Origin: Anaerolineales bacterium | GTDB taxonomy: Bacteria; Chloroflexota; Anaerolineae; Anaerolineales; Villigracilaceae | Assembly: GCA_030680795.1 (NCBI GenBank) | Contig: JAUXUL010000043.1 | Coordinates: 1 to 64,000, forward strand | Length of the DNA: 64,000 nucleotides | Direction of reading: 5' to 3' | Program-made: the position numbers and the translations under genes | The notes under the pieces: generated by a model | The model's input: only the letters and a program-made list of their open reading frames with translations | Databases searched by the model: none | Told to the model about the DNA's origin: nothing | Shown here: positions 40,972 through 51,082 of the stretch, piece after piece | How the letters are laid out: each line of letters starts with the position of its first letter | Position numbering within the stretch: position 1 is the stretch's first letter

Positions 40972-41080
40972 TCACCTTACGCAGTTTCCTTCTACCATGT
41001 CACCCTGAGCGGTAGCGAAGGGTCTCTACGATAGTCGTAGGGGTTCTTCGCTACGCTCAGAACGACATTGCGTAAGGTGA
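40972..41080. repeat. Nested inverted-repeat element (MITE-like), second copy
   Basis: Outer arms TCACCTTACGCA and TGCGTAAGGTGA are perfect. An inner unit with GTCACCCTGAGCGGTAGCG and CGCTACGCTCAGAACGAC lies within them. The layout matches the element at 13714-13857. Confidence 0.75.
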
Positions 41081-41096
41081 GGATATAAATTAAAAC

Positions 41097-41138
41097 AAAT
41101 TCCGTCGAGTCGGGAGAGTTCCCAACAGGATGGAATTT
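41097..41138. terminator. Possible bidirectional terminator
   Basis: AAATTCC and GGAATTT arms enclose a second stem GGGA/TCCC. It lies between convergent ccdA and the CBM48 gene. Confidence 0.4.
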
Positions 41139-41165
41139 GCTTTATGTTGAATTCAACGAAGGTGA

Positions 41166-41480
41166 TTATTTTTCAGGCGTGACCTCCAAATCGAGAACTG
41201 AGTCTTCACTCCCAAACTCGTTGGGAATGTATGCATCGGATTCCCAATCATTCTCCCAGCGTTCGCCGTCGAGAAAATAACGGAAATGGTAATGGCGCCC
41301 CGCATCAAGTTTAATCTTCAATGCGAAACTGCCATCCTTTTGCTTTTTCATCGGATGGGCAGTCTTGTCCCATGTGTTGAAATCTCCGCACAGGCAGGCG
41401 ATCTCTGCGTGCGCTTCCGCGGGCAAGGTAAACGTTACTTCGTAAGTATTGCTGGCTGAATCAAAAACTTTTTCTGTCAT
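41166..41480 (-). CDS. Isolated CBM48 (glycogen-binding, isoamylase N-terminal) protein
   Basis: A 104-residue single domain: EVTFTLPAEAHAEIACLCGD then FNTWDKTAHPMKKQKDGSFA and YHFRYFLDGERWENDWESDA. This is the CBM48 glycogen-binding fold of branching enzymes and AMPK-beta, here free-standing. It may bind glycogen or related glucan and help place the neighbouring GH15 enzyme, an inference from proximity. GGAGAT precedes its ATG. Confidence 0.88.
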   Translation of the reverse strand: MTEKVFDSASNTYEVTFTLPAEAHAEIACLCGDFNTWDKTAHPMKKQKDGSFALKIKLDAGRHYHFRYFLDGERWENDWESDAYIPNEFGSEDSVLDLEVTPEK

Positions 41481-41636
41481 ATCATCTCCTTTTAGGTTGG
41501 GAAACAGGGGTTGTTAACTAACCGATAGTAACCAACAAAATATTCTTACGCATTCCTGTTAACGGTCCGCTCGTAAGGATTTCGAACCCATATCTATCCA
41601 TTCAAAGAAATCCATATTCCCCGAAGGAACATCTCT

Positions 41637-42494
41637 ATGACCCTGCAATATTGGTACGTCTTCCCCATCTCCATTCTGTTCGCCACCACCGCAATGGCAT
41701 CGGGTGTGGAAGGCGCAACGTTCTTCTCGCCGCTGTTTGTTCTCGCGTTGAAACTCTCCCCCGAAGTTGCCATCGGAACTGCGTTGACCACCGAAGTCTT
41801 CGGCTTCGCCAGCGGACTCTTCGCCTACGCCCGCAAACGTCTGATTGATTACCGCCTCGGACTTAACCTGTTGCTGGTTACTGTTCCACTGGCTTTGATC
41901 GGCACCTGGGCATCAGGACAAATCCAGCCCGTATACTTGAAAGTTATTCTCGGCGTTGGGTTGTTTATTGTTGCGCTCAGTTTTCTGCGCCAGCACGAGA
42001 AGAAAGATATTGCCCGAATGGATGACGCGATTAAAACAGAGTATGGCGGCAAAAAAGCAGAGACTGTGTTGGTTGCCGCGAACGGCGAAGAGATTCGCTA
42101 CACCGTTTGCAACCACACCGAAGGCATGATCCTATGCGGAATCGGCGCTATGTTTATGGGCATGGTCTCCACAGGATTGGGCGAAATGAATGGCTACTTC
42201 CTGCTCCAGCGCTGCCGCGTGCCAAGCAAAGTGTCGGTGGCGACCAGCGTGTTTGTAGTTGCGGTTACCGCCTTGGTCGCTTCGGCGGGGCACTTTGTCA
42301 AATTCGTTCAACTGGGCGGAGATACACTCACAACAGTCTTGAGCATTTGCCTGTTCACTGTGCCTGGCGTGATTATCGGCGGGCAGATTGGCTCGCGCAT
42401 CGCCAGCCGCATTCCACAACGCTCGCTGGAAATTGGACTGGCAATCATTTTTATTCTGGTTGCGGCGCTTACATTGGGACAGGTAATTCTGTGA
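41637..42494 (+). CDS. TauE/SafE family sulfite exporter-like permease
   Basis: A 285-residue membrane protein with about eight hydrophobic segments. Features of TauE/SafE proteins are GVEGATFFSPLFVLALKLSP, the glycine-rich GTALTTEVFGFASGLFAYAR, and GIGAMFMGMVSTGLGEMNGY as the second-half repeat. Members carry sulfite, sulfoacetate or other anions. Nearby thiol genes suggest sulfur transport, but the substrate is unproven. Confidence 0.9.
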   Translation: MTLQYWYVFPISILFATTAMASGVEGATFFSPLFVLALKLSPEVAIGTALTTEVFGFASGLFAYARKRLIDYRLGLNLLLVTVPLALIGTWASGQIQPVYLKVILGVGLFIVALSFLRQHEKKDIARMDDAIKTEYGGKKAETVLVAANGEEIRYTVCNHTEGMILCGIGAMFMGMVSTGLGEMNGYFLLQRCRVPSKVSVATSVFVVAVTALVASAGHFVKFVQLGGDTLTTVLSICLFTVPGVIIGGQIGSRIASRIPQRSLEIGLAIIFILVAALTLGQVIL

Positions 42495-42558
42495 TTGAAA
42501 CAGGGTAAGAAAACCACGCAGGTTGCTCTCTTTATTTTTGACATAAAAGGAGATGATT

Positions 42559-43065
42559 ATGCAAACTCTCAAAACATTCCGCGTAGAAAAAGACGATTTC
42601 TTTGCGCGCCATCATCAAAGCCCATTGACTTCAGTTCAAAAACAACACTTTAAAGGACTCAATTATTTTCCTGAAAGTACCGCACTGCGTTTGGAAGTTG
42701 ATGTTGAAACATCGTCAACATTGGAAAACATCATGATTGATACAACTGGCGGACAACCTCAAACCTATCAACGCTTCGGCAGATTCAAGTTTCTCGTTGA
42801 TGGGCAGTCCGCTGAACTCACGATATACAAAAATCAGAACGGATATTTCCTGCCATTTGTGGATAATCTGGCAGGCAAAGAGACATATCCCGCAGGACGT
42901 TATCTTGAACCAGAGAAGCTGCCCAACGGAAAATTCCTTGTGGATTTCAATCTGGCATACAACCCCTACTGTGCGTACAACGAAAAATGGTCATGTCCGA
43001 TCACTCCAGCCGAAAACCGTTTGAAAGTTTCTGTCCGCGCTGGCGAAAAAATATTCAATCACTAG
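42559..43065 (+). CDS. DUF1684 domain protein
   Basis: A 168-residue cytoplasmic protein from the ATG at 42559, seven bases after AAGGAG. The DUF1684 pattern is clear: FFARHHQSPLTSVQK at the N-terminus, LTIYKNQNGYFLPFVDNLAG, GKETYPAGRYLE, and the end YNPYCAYNEKWSCPITPAEN followed by RLKVSVRAGEK. The function of the family is not known. It lies fifteen bases before thioredoxin in an apparent operon. Confidence 0.9.
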   Translation: MQTLKTFRVEKDDFFARHHQSPLTSVQKQHFKGLNYFPESTALRLEVDVETSSTLENIMIDTTGGQPQTYQRFGRFKFLVDGQSAELTIYKNQNGYFLPFVDNLAGKETYPAGRYLEPEKLPNGKFLVDFNLAYNPYCAYNEKWSCPITPAENRLKVSVRAGEKIFNH

Positions 43066-43080
43066 AATAGGAGAATAGAA

Positions 43081-43407
43081 ATGAAAACACCAATCCACAT
43101 CAACGACATTGAATTTGAAAATACAGTATTGAAATCAACCACACCCGTGGTTGTGGATTTTTGGGCGCCCTGGTGCGGACTCTGCAAAATGATCGCGCCC
43201 GTCTTGGAAAAACTCGCCGCCGAATATGACGGAAAGGTAACCATCGCCAAGGTCAATACCGATGAAAACCCAGAATGGGCAATGAAATACGGCGTTCAAG
43301 GCATTCCGACTCTTCTATTTATCAACCAGGGACAAATCAAAAAACGCATTGTCGGCGTTGTCCCCGCTCTAACCATCAAAGCCAAAATGGACGGATTGCT
43401 GAAATGA
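43081..43407 (+). CDS. Thioredoxin
   Basis: A 108-residue thioredoxin. The active site is WAPWCGLCKMIAPVLEKLA, with a CGLC dithiol (GL replacing the common GP), then the cis-proline in GIPTLLFINQG. It reduces disulfides in the cytoplasm and could feed CcdA. Its stop overlaps the ATG of the DsrE-like gene by four bases, showing coupling. Confidence 0.95.
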   Translation: MKTPIHINDIEFENTVLKSTTPVVVDFWAPWCGLCKMIAPVLEKLAAEYDGKVTIAKVNTDENPEWAMKYGVQGIPTLLFINQGQIKKRIVGVVPALTIKAKMDGLLK

Positions 43408-43762
43408 ACAAGGTCGCCCTGGTTGTTTTCGCGGAAAGTGAATCACATTCCGACCTGGCGCGCGTCGTCAATGCGCTGGAAGTTGCCAAAGAATTCAAAG
43501 AAGGCGGCGATGAAGTTGAACTCATCTTCGATGGCGGCGGCGTGACATCGGCGGTGGCGTTTGCCGACCCCGAAAACAAGCGTCATCGTCTGTATGCTGC
43601 CGTGCAGGACAAGGTGTCGGCGGCGTGTGCGCCTTTTGTGCCAAAGCCTTCGGCGTGTATGAGCAGGCACAAGCGTTGAACATCCCGCTTCTGGATGAAT
43701 ACGAAAAACATCCCAGCCTGCGTAATCGTGTTTCACAGGGCTATCAGATTATTACGTTTTAG
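43404..43762 (+). pseudogene. DsrE-family gene with a frameshift
   Basis: The frame from ATG 43404 reads MNKVALVVFAESESHSDLAR, VVNALEVAKEFKEGGDEVEL and LYAAVQDKV, typical of DsrE/F-like proteins. At about 43616-43620 (AAGGTGTCGGCGG) the frame changes. In the next frame the expected continuation GGVCAFCAKAFGVYEQAQAL then NIPLLDEYEKHPSLRNRVSQ follows to a proper stop at 43762. Two extra bases (GT) would explain it. The conserved cysteines are in the second half. Either a disrupted gene or a base-calling artefact. Confidence 0.8.
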
Positions 43763-43774
43763 GAAAAAAGCCTT

Positions 43775-45484
43775 ATGGAAAATTCCCCAAAAAAATATGA
43801 TGTCGCCATCATCGGTTCTGGTATCGGCGGTTCCACCCTGGCGAGCGTTCTGGCTCGCCAGGGATTGTCTGTGATTGTCTTCGAGGGCGGCACGCATCCA
43901 AAATTTGCAGTCGGAGAATCGATGATCCTTGAAACATCTGAGATGATGCGCGCCCTGGCTGAACTCTACGATGTGCCTGAACTGGCGTATTTCAGTTCGG
44001 AAAATTACTTTAAGTACGCAGGATTATCGCATGGTGTTAAGCGGCATTTTAGTTTTGTTCATCATGCCATCGGGCAGGAACAGGATATCAAACTGAGCCT
44101 GCAAGCTGTCATTCCCAAACAACCTTACGGTCACGAAATGCACCTCTACCGCCAGGATACGGATTATTTTCTGACTTCCGTTGCCATCTCTTACGGCGCG
44201 ACCATTTTACAAAATACATTTGTCGCCGACGTGGACATTCAACCTGATGGCGTGAAAATCACCACCAAAAACGGACAGGTCTATCAGTCCGAATATCTCG
44301 TGGACGCGGGCGGCTTCCGTTCGCTGGTGGCTGATAAACTCGGCTGGCGGCATCACGATTTGCAGACTCACACCCGTTCCATTATTACACACATGATTGA
44401 TGTGCCTTGCTACAACGATGTGAGCGTCTCGCCGAAAGAATTTGACGTCCCGTTTCGCTGGTCGGAAGGGACCTTGCATCACATCTTCAAAGGCGGCTGG
44501 TTGTGGATCATCCCGTTCAATAACCACGCCGATTCGAACAATCCGCTTTGCAGTGTCGGCTTGCAAATTGATCCGCGCGTATATCCTGCCCGCACCGACA
44601 TTAGTCCCGAAGAAGAGTTCAACGAGTTCATCAACCAATTCCCAAAGATGAAGGAACAACTCCAGAACGCCAAAGCCGTGCGCGGCTGGGTTCGGGCCGA
44701 GCGTTTGCAATTTTCATCGCACCATGTTGTTGGTGATCGTTTCGCATTGCTTGGTCACGCGGCGGGCTTCATTGATCCGCTTTATTCCAAAGGCTTGTAC
44801 GTCACGCACATAAGCGTGATGATGCTGGCAGACTTGTTGCTCAAGGCAAAAAAGACGAGCGACTATTCTGCCGAAACTTTTCAGCCGCTTGAAACGATGA
44901 CGCTTAACTACGTCAACATGCACGACCGTCTGACTGCCAACTCAATCAAATCCTGGTCGAACTACAAGTTATGGCGCGTCTATTCGGTGCAGTGGCTGTT
45001 GGGTGCGTATCTCGAATACCTGATGTTGAGCATCACGCGTATGCGCGCCAAAGACCGCGATGAATATATCTCTATCTTGAAAGACAACAAACTCACGGGC
45101 GGTGGATTCAACCGCTTCTTCGAGATTCAGGAAAAGATTGACGCGCTCTTCGAGCAGGTCAATCCCGATGACGAAGCCGATGTGGATCGCGTCGTCACCG
45201 AAGCGCGCGCGCTGTTTGCATCCTTCCAATGGCTGCCAAAACCTTTCCAGGCTGTGCTCGACGGAAAGAACCACCTGCCGAAAAATAAATTCCGTCTGAC
45301 GCTCTTCAACAAACGCGATGGCTTTATGGGTGATGGCGAATATCGTAAACATTTCTTCGGCGATATGTCTCTGCTTGATTTGGGCATCAAAGGCGCGCTC
45401 GACGTAATTCGTTATTCCAAGCCGTACTTAAATTGGAAACAGCGTTCTCAGAATCGGCTTGCGTGGAAGGTTGTGAAAAAGTAA
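43775..45484 (+). CDS. Flavin-dependent oxidoreductase of the halogenase type
   Basis: A 569-residue FAD protein. [17 protein letters not shown] binds [19 protein letters not shown] is the halogenase/geranylgeranyl-reductase loop, [12 protein letters not shown] contains the WxWxIP motif of FADH2-dependent halogenases, and [18 protein letters not shown] is the second FAD motif. The C-terminal 170 residues are extra. The motif set points to a halogenase-like or alkyl-halogenase-type enzyme, but many relatives only oxidise or reduce lipids. It sits 12 bases after the DsrE gene and just before a phospholipid synthase. Confidence 0.82.
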   Translation: MENSPKKYDVAIIGSGIGGSTLASVLARQGLSVIVFEGGTHPKFAVGESMILETSEMMRALAELYDVPELAYFSSENYFKYAGLSHGVKRHFSFVHHAIGQEQDIKLSLQAVIPKQPYGHEMHLYRQDTDYFLTSVAISYGATILQNTFVADVDIQPDGVKITTKNGQVYQSEYLVDAGGFRSLVADKLGWRHHDLQTHTRSIITHMIDVPCYNDVSVSPKEFDVPFRWSEGTLHHIFKGGWLWIIPFNNHADSNNPLCSVGLQIDPRVYPARTDISPEEEFNEFINQFPKMKEQLQNAKAVRGWVRAERLQFSSHHVVGDRFALLGHAAGFIDPLYSKGLYVTHISVMMLADLLLKAKKTSDYSAETFQPLETMTLNYVNMHDRLTANSIKSWSNYKLWRVYSVQWLLGAYLEYLMLSITRMRAKDRDEYISILKDNKLTGGGFNRFFEIQEKIDALFEQVNPDDEADVDRVVTEARALFASFQWLPKPFQAVLDGKNHLPKNKFRLTLFNKRDGFMGDGEYRKHFFGDMSLLDLGIKGALDVIRYSKPYLNWKQRSQNRLAWKVVKK

Positions 45485-46090
45485 ATGTTTGATTCATCTC
45501 TTCGCCGTTTCAAAGATCAGGTTGGCACGCCGCTGGCGAGACGCATGAGCCGCGTCTCGCCGACCCTTATTTCCATTCTCGGGCTTGCCATGGGTTTATT
45601 TGCAACTTGCGCGGCATACAAACAGCAGTATCTTTGGGCATTGGCACTCTGGGTTTTCAACCGCATATTGGATGGGCTGGATGGTTTAATCGCGCGCCTG
45701 CATCAACGTCAAAGCGACTTCGGCGGATACGTGGACATCCTGACCGACTTTGTGATCTACGCCGCGCTTCCGATCGGACTGGTAGTTGGTTCGCCCTCCG
45801 AGCAGCATTATCTCGCCTTGATATTTCTACTGGCTGTCTTCTATGTCAACACCGCCTCGTGGATGTATCTTGCCGCCATCCTTGAAAAACGCGCCGCGCA
45901 TGATTCTGATACCCAAACCACTATTGTCATGCCTGCTGGCATCATCGGCGGATTTGAAACCATCATCGCCTACGGAATATTTTTATTAGTCCCCGCGCAC
46001 ATCACAATCCTTTTCTCCATTTTTGCCGCGCTGGTATTCATCACCACCGTTCAATGGTTAATCTGGGCGCGTAAAAACGTAGACAGGTAA
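45485..46090 (+). CDS. CDP-alcohol phosphatidyltransferase family protein
   Basis: A 201-residue membrane enzyme with the exact family motif D-x2-DG-x2-AR-x8-G-x3-D-x3-D, seen in ILDGLDGLIARLHQ and DFGGYVDILTDF. It joins a phosphatidyl group from CDP-diacylglycerol to an alcohol to make a phospholipid. The acceptor is not known. It begins immediately after the stop of the flavoprotein gene, which suggests the two act on lipid together. Confidence 0.92.
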   Translation: MFDSSLRRFKDQVGTPLARRMSRVSPTLISILGLAMGLFATCAAYKQQYLWALALWVFNRILDGLDGLIARLHQRQSDFGGYVDILTDFVIYAALPIGLVVGSPSEQHYLALIFLLAVFYVNTASWMYLAAILEKRAAHDSDTQTTIVMPAGIIGGFETIIAYGIFLLVPAHITILFSIFAALVFITTVQWLIWARKNVDR

Positions 46091-46177
46091 ACACGTATAC
46101 AGGTAGACACGAAAACACGCCATTTCACTGATTACCAATTACCAATTACTGATCACTCCCCACTGACACCAAAACAC

Positions 46178-46720
46178 ATGACACTCAAACTCCTCTCCCC
46201 CGCTCCCAACTTCACCCTGCAAACCGTTGAAGGTGAACAAGTCACCCTCAGCGAAGTCCTCAAAGGCGGAAACGCCCTGCTTGTTTTCCTTCGTCATCTT
46301 GGCTGAATACCCTGCCGCGAACATGCCGCACAGTTGTGCGCGCGCCAAGATGAATTTTCCCAATTGAATACCCGCGTCTTCATCATTTCATTCGGAACGC
46401 TTCCCGCCCTGCATAAATGGATGAACGAAACCTGCGCCTCCTTCGATGTTCTGTTTGACCCCGACCGCAATGTCTATCGCGCCTACCAACTTGAACGTTC
46501 CCTTTTGCGCTCGTGGAGTCCGCGCACCATTTGGACGGTTGCCAAACTACTGCTTGCTGGGCGCAAATGGATTTCTAAACAGGATGACTCAGACACCTCC
46601 CAACTTGGCGGCGACTTCATCGTGGACAAAAACGGCATCTTGCGCCTCGTCCATCCCAGTCACGATCCAGCAGACAGACCACCTGTGGACGACTTGCTCA
46701 AAGTAATCGAAAAACTATGA
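46178..46720 (+). CDS. Peroxiredoxin-like (AhpC/TSA) protein with in-frame UGA (candidate selenoprotein)
   Basis: Read with TGA 46304-46306 as selenocysteine: 180 residues from MTLKLLSPAPNFTL, with ALLVFLRHLG-U43-IPC46 then REHAAQLCARQDEF, the active site of the AhpC/TSA group with a UxxC motif. The C-terminal FDVLFDPDRNVYRAYQLERS and GGDFIVDKNGILRLVHPS complete the fold. Ending at the TGA would give a 42-residue fragment without the active site. After UGA, GCAC pairs with GTGC around an AGTT loop with GU at bases 27-28. It probably reduces peroxides or disulfides. Stop overlaps the next ATG by four bases. Confidence 0.83.
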
Positions 46721-47292
46721 ACACCCTCCCCACCCACCTTGTCATCAACGCCGCCATCGAGAAAAAATATGGCAGCAAAGCCAGCATCGCCAAATCCGCT
46801 TTTCTGTGGGGTTCGGTCATGCCAGATATTCCCCTTGCATTACTTTCGCTGGGCTTCATTTTATACAATCGCTTTTTAGCTGCCCAGCCTGTATCAGGGT
46901 TGATGAATGGCGCGTTCCACAACCTATATTTCAAAAATCCCTGGTGGATCGCAAGCCATAATTTTTTACATTCACCAACTGCCCTTATCATCTACGCCGT
47001 TTTTCTCTGGCGTTACCTTAATCAACCCAACACGCGCGGACATTGGTGGCTGTGGTTCGTGTTTGGCTGCATGGTGCACTCGGCGATTGATATTCTCACT
47101 CACTTCAATGACGGTCCCGTGCTGTTCTTTCCTTTCGACTGGCACACACGCTTCCAAAGCCCGATCAGCTATTGGGACAAGGCTCATTACGCGTCGCAAT
47201 TCGTTTACTTTGAAGTTGGGTTGAATCTTATTTTGCTTGGATATTTGTTTCTCCCCAAATTAATCAAGCAATTACGAAAACGATTTGCCTGA
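46717..47292 (+). CDS. Membrane-bound metal-dependent hydrolase-like protein (YdjM type)
   Basis: A 191-residue membrane protein starting MNTLPTHLVINAAIEKKYGS. LWGSVMPDIPLALLSLGFIL and ASHNFLHSPTALIIYAVFLW contain the D and H residues typical of YdjM/DUF457 metal-dependent hydrolases. HSAIDILTHFNDGPVLFFPF is the conserved end block. The catalysed reaction is not known. It is translationally coupled to the peroxiredoxin-like gene and overlaps the convergent methyltransferase by 21 bases. Confidence 0.83.
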   Translation: MNTLPTHLVINAAIEKKYGSKASIAKSAFLWGSVMPDIPLALLSLGFILYNRFLAAQPVSGLMNGAFHNLYFKNPWWIASHNFLHSPTALIIYAVFLWRYLNQPNTRGHWWLWFVFGCMVHSAIDILTHFNDGPVLFFPFDWHTRFQSPISYWDKAHYASQFVYFEVGLNLILLGYLFLPKLIKQLRKRFA

Positions 47293-47955
47293 TAATCGTT
47301 TTCCTGCGACGATCACTTCCGAACTGATACCCCGCGCTACTACAACGCGATAATGTTCGATCTCCCAATCTCCATTGAGAAGCTCGCGTACATAAATGGG
47401 TCTGCATCCGCCTACCCATTTTGGGTTTATGGCAAAGCGCACATTCCAGAAAGCCGTCCATAGTTTTGAAAATAATCCTTTGCCGTTCGTCAGACCTGTT
47501 AAACAAAGCAATCCGTCTTTTTTGAGAATTCGCTTTGCTTCACCAATCACAGCATCAATTTCTTCGAAGGAAAGAATGTCCATCACATAGTTGGAAACAA
47601 AACAGTCTGCGCTTTCAGATGGCAATGGCAGGGATACTTCGCCTGCCGATTTCCACAACCTGGCGCGGCTTCCGAAACCTAAGAGTCTCTTCCTGCTTAG
47701 TTCAATCATTGTCGTGCTGACATCACACCCCCAATACGATGAGGCATTCGGTAAATGTATCTCAAGTAATTGTTCTGCAAAACGTCCCGTGCCGCAGCCA
47801 AATTCCACCACCGCCTGCGCCGTATCGAAGCGGGCATGCTCCAGTAAATCAGCCAGCGCGACATTCTCGTAATAATTCTGTTTGTCCTGTCTTGCGCCGA
47901 AGTGATCATAAAATTTTTCAACATCTTCTTTTGTAAGTCCGCGTAAAGGCTGCAT
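47272..47955 (-). CDS. Class I SAM-dependent methyltransferase
   Basis: About 227 residues from the ATG at 47955 (MQPLRGL). Motif I is VVEFGCGTGRFAEQLL, with WGCDVSTTMIELSRKRL following, and CFVSNYVMDILSFEEIDAVI then AKRILKKDGLLCLTGLTN, a Methyltransf_11/25 pattern. The substrate is unknown. It lies after merA but beyond a strong terminator hairpin, so it may be read only partly with the mercury operon. Confidence 0.85.
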   Translation of the reverse strand: MQPLRGLTKEDVEKFYDHFGARQDKQNYYENVALADLLEHARFDTAQAVVEFGCGTGRFAEQLLEIHLPNASSYWGCDVSTTMIELSRKRLLGFGSRARLWKSAGEVSLPLPSESADCFVSNYVMDILSFEEIDAVIGEAKRILKKDGLLCLTGLTNGKGLFSKLWTAFWNVRFAINPKWVGGCRPIYVRELLNGDWEIEHYRVVVARGISSEVIVAGKRLSGKSFS

Positions 47956-47971
47956 ACACACCTAAAAAGAA

Positions 47972-48008
47972 CAAGGAGACTGTCGTTTTATAAGCGACAG
48001 CCTCCTTG
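47972..48008. terminator. Terminator after merA
   Basis: CAAGGAG-x-CTGTCG pairs with CGACAG-x-CTCCTTG around TTTTATAAG. A near-perfect stem, with U-poor tails. Confidence 0.7.
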
Positions 48009-48025
48009 CATATATTGTAGTTTGA

Positions 48026-49462
<1,437 letters not shown>

Positions 49463-49491
49463 TTTGAACTCCTTTGTTTGATTGAATGGAT

Positions 49492-50361
49492 TTACGACAT
49501 AATAAGAATGACACCAATCACCATCACCAATGAGGCAGGCAATCGTTGCGCGAGTCCGCGCTCTTTGAGAAATAAAAAACTCCAAACCATTGTCATTAGA
49601 ATACTGAGTTTGAAAAGCGTCGTCACGTATCCGACGAAGCCGAGACTGAACGCCGTATAGCCCAGGACAGGCGCAATACCTGCAATGAGTCCAGCAAGAA
49701 AAAACTCGCGGCGATGAAGAAAGAGTTTTCCAATGGATGGTCTGCCGCGTGCGATGACCGCTGGAGTTAGTATGAGCGTTAAGAGAGCGGTTGCCGCGAA
49801 TGCAGCAAAGCGTGGACTTTCTGGATTCGTGTGCAGAATGGTGGTCTTCTCGAATAAAGGCGTGATCGCCCAGAGCAAGCCAGCCAGTAAGATGAGCGCC
49901 ACACCAGGCGTGAGAGCAAGCGATTTGAATGGCGCAAGCCATCCTGCGCCAGAACGATGATTCAACCAATACGCGCCAATAAGAACCAATCCCACTCCCA
50001 ACACCCCACGCGCTGAGGGTATTTCATTCAGGAAGAGAGCGGATATCAACACGGTAAATACTGGGCTAAAGATCAGCAAAGGCGTCACAAGTGATACATC
50101 TGCCAGTTTGAGCGCGCGTGTTGAAGCGAGATGTGCTACAGCATTTAACCCTGCCGAACCAAACACTCCAACTACAAAAAGCCAGTCAAGATGAGGAAAT
50201 TGCGGTGTGAGTGCAAAAGTAAACAAACCCAGTAAAGGTAGCGCCAGCAAGGTGACTCCCCAGACTAAGACGATCACGTCTGCGTCTTTCAACATTCGTT
50301 TGTAGAGAATGGGATTAAAGGAAGTTAGTAGTGCCGCGCTCAAGGCGAAAATAATCCACAC
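49492..50361 (-). CDS. EamA/DMT family transporter
   Basis: About 289 residues from a GTG at 50361. Ten hydrophobic segments in two EamA repeats: the first begins [20 protein letters not shown], and the second contains [17 protein letters not shown] and ends [17 protein letters not shown]. It carries small metabolites outward or inward; the substrate is unknown. The gene lies inside the mercury operon between merF and merA, an unusual position for a DMT protein, and starts nine bases after the merF-like stop. Confidence 0.85.
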   Translation of the reverse strand: MWIIFALSAALLTSFNPILYKRMLKDADVIVLVWGVTLLALPLLGLFTFALTPQFPHLDWLFVVGVFGSAGLNAVAHLASTRALKLADVSLVTPLLIFSPVFTVLISALFLNEIPSARGVLGVGLVLIGAYWLNHRSGAGWLAPFKSLALTPGVALILLAGLLWAITPLFEKTTILHTNPESPRFAAFAATALLTLILTPAVIARGRPSIGKLFLHRREFFLAGLIAGIAPVLGYTAFSLGFVGYVTTLFKLSILMTMVWSFLFLKERGLAQRLPASLVMVIGVILIMS

Positions 50362-50369
50362 GATATTCT

Positions 50370-50594
50370 TTATCTCTTTATCGCTTTTGATTGACGGTAA
50401 TAACCGTACGCGGTCAACCCGAGAAAGATGAACAGTATGGGGAACAGCACATAATCGAGATAGCCCGTCAGCCATCCCGCTCCCAAAGCACCCAGTAAAA
50501 TTACCAGGATGGGTGTGAAACAACACAGGGCGGCGACCAGCGAGCCGATGATTCCCGTTTTGAGAGGATTGAATTTCTTGAATAAATTAGACAT
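50370..50594 (-). CDS. merF: MerF-type mercury transport protein
   Basis: A 74-residue membrane protein with two helices. VAALCCFTPILVILLGALGA then GWLTGYLDYVLFPILFIFLG closely follow MerF, and the vicinal cysteine pair (24-25) that takes up Hg(II) is present. The second cysteine pair of MerF near the C-terminus is missing; the tail is YYRQSKAIKR. It would bring Hg(II) in for reduction by MerA. It starts nine bases after merR. Confidence 0.88.
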   Translation of the reverse strand: MSNLFKKFNPLKTGIIGSLVAALCCFTPILVILLGALGAGWLTGYLDYVLFPILFIFLGLTAYGYYRQSKAIKR

Positions 50595-50603
50595 ACGTTG
50601 CTC

Positions 50604-51017
50604 CTATTCTTTGGCAGTGTGTTCGCTCACAAGGTGGCAGACGCAATTCTTGCCGTCCACATCATCCACAGGAAATGTCAAGCCGAGAGTATGCAGTGCG
50701 TGCAATTCGCCCTCAAGTCGTTGCAACGCATGAATGCGCTCGGCAATTTCATCCGCCTTCTGCTCCATGCGTTCCAGCAAGACACGGCAGGGCGCTTCGC
50801 GGTGGTCGCGCAGGGCAAGTATTTCCTGAATGTCATCCAATGAGAGATCGAGTCGCCGCGCCCCCGCTACGAGACGCAGACGTTCCACATCCTGCTCGCT
50901 ATACTGGCGGTAATTGTTTTCTGCGCGGGAAGGTGCAGGCAATAAACCGACTTCCTCGTAATAGCGAATCGTCTTGGCAGATACGCCTGTCATTTGCGAT
51001 AATTCTTGAATTTTCAT
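50604..51017 (-). CDS. merR: MerR-family heavy-metal regulator
   Basis: A 137-residue protein. The winged helix-turn-helix is MKIQELSQMTGVSAKTIRYY followed by EEVGLLPAPSRAENNYRQYS. The C-terminal region has Cys77 and a Cys125-x-Cys127 pair, suitable for metal binding (Hg or another soft metal). The gene heads the operon it would regulate, read from a MerR-type promoter directly upstream (51042-51072). With merF and merA in the same operon, mercury is the likely signal. Confidence 0.92.
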   Translation of the reverse strand: MKIQELSQMTGVSAKTIRYYEEVGLLPAPSRAENNYRQYSEQDVERLRLVAGARRLDLSLDDIQEILALRDHREAPCRVLLERMEQKADEIAERIHALQRLEGELHALHTLGLTFPVDDVDGKNCVCHLVSEHTAKE

Positions 51018-51041
51018 CGCGTCTCCTTGTGACGTAATTGG

Positions 51042-51072
51042 AGTCTACACCTTCCAGCAACTGGAATGTCAA
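51042..51072 (-). promoter_or_regulatory. MerR-type promoter and operator
   Basis: On the minus strand TTGACA (51067-51072) and TAGACT (51042-51047) are 19 bases apart. The spacer contains the palindrome TTCCAG-TTG-CTGGAA (51052-51066). The over-long spacer with a dyad is the hallmark of MerR-activated promoters. Confidence 0.9.
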
Positions 51073-51082
51073 GCCCTCCTCT

